Positions 60,339 to 64,000 of a DNA stretch of 64,000 nucleotides are shown in pieces. The stretch is taken from assembly GCA_905250075.1 (NCBI GenBank), contig CAJNOP010000534.1:72613-136612 (forward strand), written 5' to 3'. A program made the translations under genes and the position numbers. This DNA is from Rotaria sp. Silwood1 (taxonomy: Eukaryota > Rotifera > Eurotatoria > Philodinida > Philodinidae). A model generated the notes under the pieces. It made no database searches. It worked only from the letters and a program-made list of their open reading frames with translations, and was not told the origin of the DNA. Numbering within the stretch: the stretch's first letter is position 1; each line of letters starts with the position of its first letter.

Positions 60339-62075
60339 TTAGAGCCATAGATAAACATTAGACCAAGTCTCGTAAAAATATTCAAAGTTGGTCAATTTTG
60401 TATTTTGTTCGAACCATTGACGTGTAATCGGTTCAGGATCATAATTACAGATAATTTGAAAATGACGAATCCATATATTTGATAAAGTTGTTGTCACCTT
60501 GTTGAGTAATCCTAATAAATCTTGAATACTTTCACGATCAAAAGCTAATCGTTCCAGATGAGCGAACGAGCGCCAAAATACGTCGATTTCAATCGATGAT
60601 AAATATTTAGATCTATCCAACATATGACTCTTCATGTTAAGATCAATGATTTTTGGCCAATGTCGATCAAAAAACAAGTTAACAGTTGAGATATTTAAAC
60701 AAAGAGAACGTAAATGTGGAAGACGGTGAAGAATGCGCACGAATTCGTGATTTGATTGTTCTTTTTCTGGATTGCCTTGTACGAAACTAGTAATTCGTGA
60801 TAAATCAACATGACTGATAATGTATTCAAATGATAAGTCAAGATTATTTTCCACGATTAATGTATGGATATGGGTGAATCGACGTACATGGTCTTTTTGC
60901 ATCGGTAAATCATAACCAAATACTAGATATTGATTATATGGAAATGTCATTGGTTCTAATCCAGTCGATTCAGTCACTAATGTTTTTTTCATACGTGGTA
61001 ATGGATAACGATACTCTGTACAACATGGATTTGTATATAGAAACGAAACTGAAGTATCAATCCATTGATCATATGTTACATACCATTTCTTTTCTTCAAG
61101 CCAAAACTGTGTACGAAAAGTATTAAGATCAACATTGTCTTTTTCTGAAATTCCAAACATGAAACGAAATACAATAATTCTAGTTAACAATGGTATCCAT
61201 GTATGACCATTAATTAGATCACTTTCAGTTTCATTAACATGAAGAGTAAGATGAGTAAGATGCATCATTGATGAGAGCAAACGTTTTATTTCGAGTATAG
61301 TTATATGATTGATTGTGATCGATAATTGTTGTAAATTGAAAGATGGTTGAAGCATTATGTTGTCGTAAATAGGTTGATGAATAAGCAACTTTGCATCGAG
61401 TTGACGTAGCATTGGTGCAACAACAAGAAGTTCATACAAATTAATCTGAATACCTGTTAATGTTAAACATTCAATATTAGATGTTGGCATAATAAAAGAT
61501 GATGAAATTGTCATTATTTCATTTTGACAAGATGATGTATTGAGAGACAAATGTTTTAATGATCGTACTCTGAATAGGAGTTCGTGAAAAATAAATGACA
61601 TCAATGCTGATATCGTTTGTTTTGAATCATCAACATCAACGATAGACATTGATTTTAATGCAATAAATGATGGAAGTCGAATTCGAATTGTATTCCAAAT
61701 ATCCGAATCGATGTTACTGAAATTAATCGAATATAAGTTAGGAAAAATGTCATTAATACCAATGGAGGATAAAAAGCGGATGTTTTTTACATTTGCTATT
61801 GTATTATCATCATTGTCAAAGGTCAATGAGCCGATGTGGGATGCCAAATTGGGCAATGCATTACATAATAAATCAAATTGTTTCTTCTTTTTAGCTATGC
61901 AATTGAAATCGAGTGAAAAACGAGAATAGATGCGAGAAACAGAATAAACACGTTTGTTGACGAGACATATCGATGAGAGAATATCAGCGATGGAAATATA
62001 GTCGAAAATCTTTTCAATTAATTCAGTAGGTAAAGTACATAGATAGTCGGACATTTTGTACATGGCAGCATCCAT
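60339..62075 (-). CDS. F-box/LRR-like protein
   Basis: 578 residues, intronless, no frame damage. The F-box is at about 13-50 (LPTELIEKIFDYIS, ADILSSICLVNKRVY). The rest is irregular leucine-rich repeat (FPNLYSINFSNI, RSLKHLSLN, SNIECLTLTGI, MLRQLDAKLL, HLTHLTLHV, LPHLRSLCLNIS, FAHLERLAFD). Such proteins bind Skp1 through the F-box and choose ubiquitination targets with the LRRs. The closing VYLWL resembles the tail of the broken relative at 33.8 kb. Three start ATGs are in frame (62075, 62063, 62054); the F-box is retained with any of them. Part of an expanded bdelloid family, inferred from pattern only. Confidence 0.8.
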   Translation of the reverse strand: MDAAMYKMSDYLCTLPTELIEKIFDYISIADILSSICLVNKRVYSVSRIYSRFSLDFNCIAKKKKQFDLLCNALPNLASHIGSLTFDNDDNTIANVKNIRFLSSIGINDIFPNLYSINFSNIDSDIWNTIRIRLPSFIALKSMSIVDVDDSKQTISALMSFIFHELLFRVRSLKHLSLNTSSCQNEIMTISSSFIMPTSNIECLTLTGIQINLYELLVVAPMLRQLDAKLLIHQPIYDNIMLQPSFNLQQLSITINHITILEIKRLLSSMMHLTHLTLHVNETESDLINGHTWIPLLTRIIVFRFMFGISEKDNVDLNTFRTQFWLEEKKWYVTYDQWIDTSVSFLYTNPCCTEYRYPLPRMKKTLVTESTGLEPMTFPYNQYLVFGYDLPMQKDHVRRFTHIHTLIVENNLDLSFEYIISHVDLSRITSFVQGNPEKEQSNHEFVRILHRLPHLRSLCLNISTVNLFFDRHWPKIIDLNMKSHMLDRSKYLSSIEIDVFWRSFAHLERLAFDRESIQDLLGLLNKVTTTLSNIWIRHFQIICNYDPEPITRQWFEQNTKLTNFEYFYETWSNVYLWL

Positions 62076-62147
62076 CGAATGCCGCTATTTATAAATTGAA
62101 CAAACAATAACCGTCAAATTGGTCGCCTGAATGAATATGTTGCCTAC

Positions 62148-62222
62148 AGAGGTGTTAGCCGCCGATTTTTCGTCGGCGGAAACTTATTCACCGCCGCCGA
62201 AAAATTGATCGGCTAATACCTC
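62148..62222. mobile_element. 75-bp GC-rich palindromic insertion
   Basis: Starts AGAGGTGTTAGCCGCCGA and ends GATCGGCTAATACCTC, strongly self-complementary, with TAC on both sides (62145-62147 and 62223-62225). It sits exactly at the outer border of the larger fold-back element. Confidence 0.5.
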
Positions 62223-62224
62223 TA

Positions 62225-62789
62225 CTATCCATTTCGGAATAGAAGGTGCGTGATTGTAAATTGAATAACTAGGGAACGAAAACAGCTATCGAGGTCGGAT
62301 TTTCGTCATTCTGTAGCCAAGCCTGGGACACGTAACGATATGTGAAAAAAATTTTTTCGAATTGATCTGAGGTGGAGAGAGGGATACAAATATTTGTAAA
62401 ACAGGCGTGCCAAAAGTAGAAGACATGATGTATTCTTGATTCCAACTAGTGAAATCAATGCATAAGAGCCTTCTCTACAATTCTGCGGAAACCGCAGATT
62501 TCTACGATGTTCCGTTCAAATGCTACAGGTCCTGAGAAAAATCTACAAAAATCGAGTTTTTAGCCCAGAAAGCATACTTTTTCGCTTGATAAACCTTCCC
62601 CGATGATGACCACATATGGTTTTAACCTTGCTGATCATTATGGCAAAGACCAATTTGAAAATTTTTTTTCACATATTCTTATCTATCTCAAACTTGGTTA
62701 CAGAATGACGAAAACCCGACCTCGATAGCTGTTTCCGTTCGCGAGTTATTCAATTTACAATCACGCGCATTCCATTTCGAAATGGATAG
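62225..62789. mobile_element. Fold-back MITE, 565 bp, TA-flanked
   Basis: Arms of about 140 bases are inverted copies: CTATCCATTTCGGAATAGAA at the left, CTATCCATTTCGAAATGGAA complemented from the right. Shared words include GCGTGATTGTAAATTGAATAA and AGCTATCGAGGTCGG. TA borders at 62223-62224 and 62790-62791. No ORF. Confidence 0.7.
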
Positions 62790-64000
62790 TAGTTGCCTAA
62801 AGTTTCATATGCAGATCCAATCATTTTTTTTTTTCTAGAGGTGTTGTCTATCGGACAAATTGACCTAGTTTTTTGGTTGCCTACGTCACGTTTCTTCAAA
62901 CCAAAAACGACGCCATTTAAAGATAAAAATTGCATCTAGCAGACAGTATCAAGATTATTTAAAGCATATCATTGATGATATTATCGAATATAAGTTATAG
63001 AAAAACTTTTTCTCAGAGTTCATATGGGATTGTCTTTCATATGCATCAGTTTAGTATGTTCTAAACGAAGAAGCGATTTTAATTTTGTATCAAATCGTTT
63101 CATATGTCTCTGTGTGATAGAGACAAACGATAAAATGGTCGAACAATTACAAACAACTGTAGTAAGAAAATAAAACGTTCAAAGTAGAAATACTGAAGAA
63201 AAAAAATGAGAACAAATGTAGAGATACCAGGGTGTATATATTGAAAAGTCTGTGTGAGTTATCGAAAATGAAAACTTTCAATTCTTGAACTTAAAACCAG
63301 TAATAATAGACTTTTCCGAAAATCATCAATAAAAATAGTCGATTAGAAGATTTTTAATCAAAACACAAAACAATAAATCTCAAGATATATAGGATAGGAA
63401 ATAGTATTGTTGCAAGAGGATAACGCTATAATTTCAGATAATGTACTCAATAAATTTTATATCAAAGAAAACCTTGTTGCAAACAGGTTAATTACATTTG
63501 TACTTAAGTATGTAAACAGGTAGTTTTGTTCAGCTTCCAATGCTCTCTCTTTTGATATATTACACAAAAAGTTTCTTTAATTTTTTGTCATCTAAAAATA
63601 CCTCAACTTTATAGGAACACTTTCTGACTATTTTTTGCAAATAGCCTTGTCAGTGCTCGACAGTAAAATTGAGATAACTCTTCACCAGCTTATCTAAATG
63701 CATTAAAAATTTGGATTTGGAGATTTTCGATGATGCTGAACAAGATGAGAGCATCAAGTCAAAACTCTAAATTTTGTCCAGTGCTTCGATTTCTGGCATG
63801 ATTCTCGATGATCTCATGGAAGCTTTCTTAATGAGGAGAACACTTAGCAACAACAATAATGATATTCACGTAGAGCGCTTTCTCTCTCTTGCTTAAAGCT
63901 TGACTAAAAAATTTAAAAAAAAAGAAAGAAAAAATATGTGGAGTCTGCATGAACGTTCTTCAATGTCTCGATTTCTCCCCATTAAAGCCTCATTAACTTA
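62790..64000. other. Intergenic; second copy of dispersed short repeat
   Basis: 63164-63212 repeats the motif at 59876-59925. No gene supported to the window end. Confidence 0.4.

Overview
This window looks like a nuclear scaffold of a bdelloid rotifer (Adineta/Rotaria-type). The evidence is: an AT-rich genome with short GT-AG introns; several copies of the arginine ADP-ribosyltransferase plus TPR gene family that is expanded in bdelloids; F-box genes of bdelloid type; a bacterial-type glutathionylspermidine synthetase/amidase, a class of gene bdelloids carry by horizontal transfer; diverse DNA transposons; and more than a dozen patches of (TGTGGG)n, the bdelloid telomeric repeat. The mix of transferred gene, transposons and telomere-like DNA fits the accessory, subtelomere-like compartment of these genomes. 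All exon models were built by eye from splice sites and reading-frame phase.

Layout. 1-5.3 kb: mostly empty, with one secreted-protein gene broken by a single in-frame TGA (2895-3875). 5.3-9.5 kb: two tandem ART-TPR modules that can be read through a phase-perfect intron as one 1085-residue double protein. 9.5-14 kb: a 449-bp MITE, an assembly gap, and a Tc1-type transposon (11216-13536) whose transposase is split by a 611-bp fold-back insertion. 14-17.4 kb: AT-rich DNA, a telomere-like fold-back, and a tRNA-like sequence split by a 390-bp MITE. 18-28 kb: an ART gene with a likely myristoylated start, a RING-H2/VWA protein, and a third ART gene with a degenerate 3' half. 29-34 kb: a multi-exon CACTA (En/Spm) transposase relic and a broken F-box/LRR tail. 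36.2-38.8 kb: about 27 copies of a 93-bp satellite next to a small secreted-peptide ORF. 40-42 kb: microsatellite and palindromic elements. 42.4-45.3 kb: an unrecognised multi-exon gene with a 12-residue His/Asp repeat and a basic coiled coil. 46.7-48.9 kb: a structurally complete piggyBac element. 50-51.7 kb: a 1.76-kb element built of GACTTC repeats with its own inverted termini. 53.5-55.4 kb: glutathionylspermidine synthetase/amidase. 56-59 kb: gap, 72-bp minisatellite, membrane protein, and telomere-like fold-backs, one of which truncates an F-box gene. 60.3-62.1 kb: an intact F-box/LRR gene, followed by a nested palindromic MITE.

The genes do not form one pathway. The ART-TPR proteins probably act as mono-ADP-ribosyltransferases with a protein-binding tail. 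The RING/VWA protein is a likely ubiquitin ligase and the F-box proteins are likely SCF adaptors, so ubiquitin-related genes recur. The strongest unusual signal is the set of G-rich then C-rich telomere-repeat fold-backs. They could be scars of telomeric DNA captured at double-strand breaks, fused telomeres, or a dispersed element with telomere-like ends. At least two of them share a common core and are therefore copies of one another.
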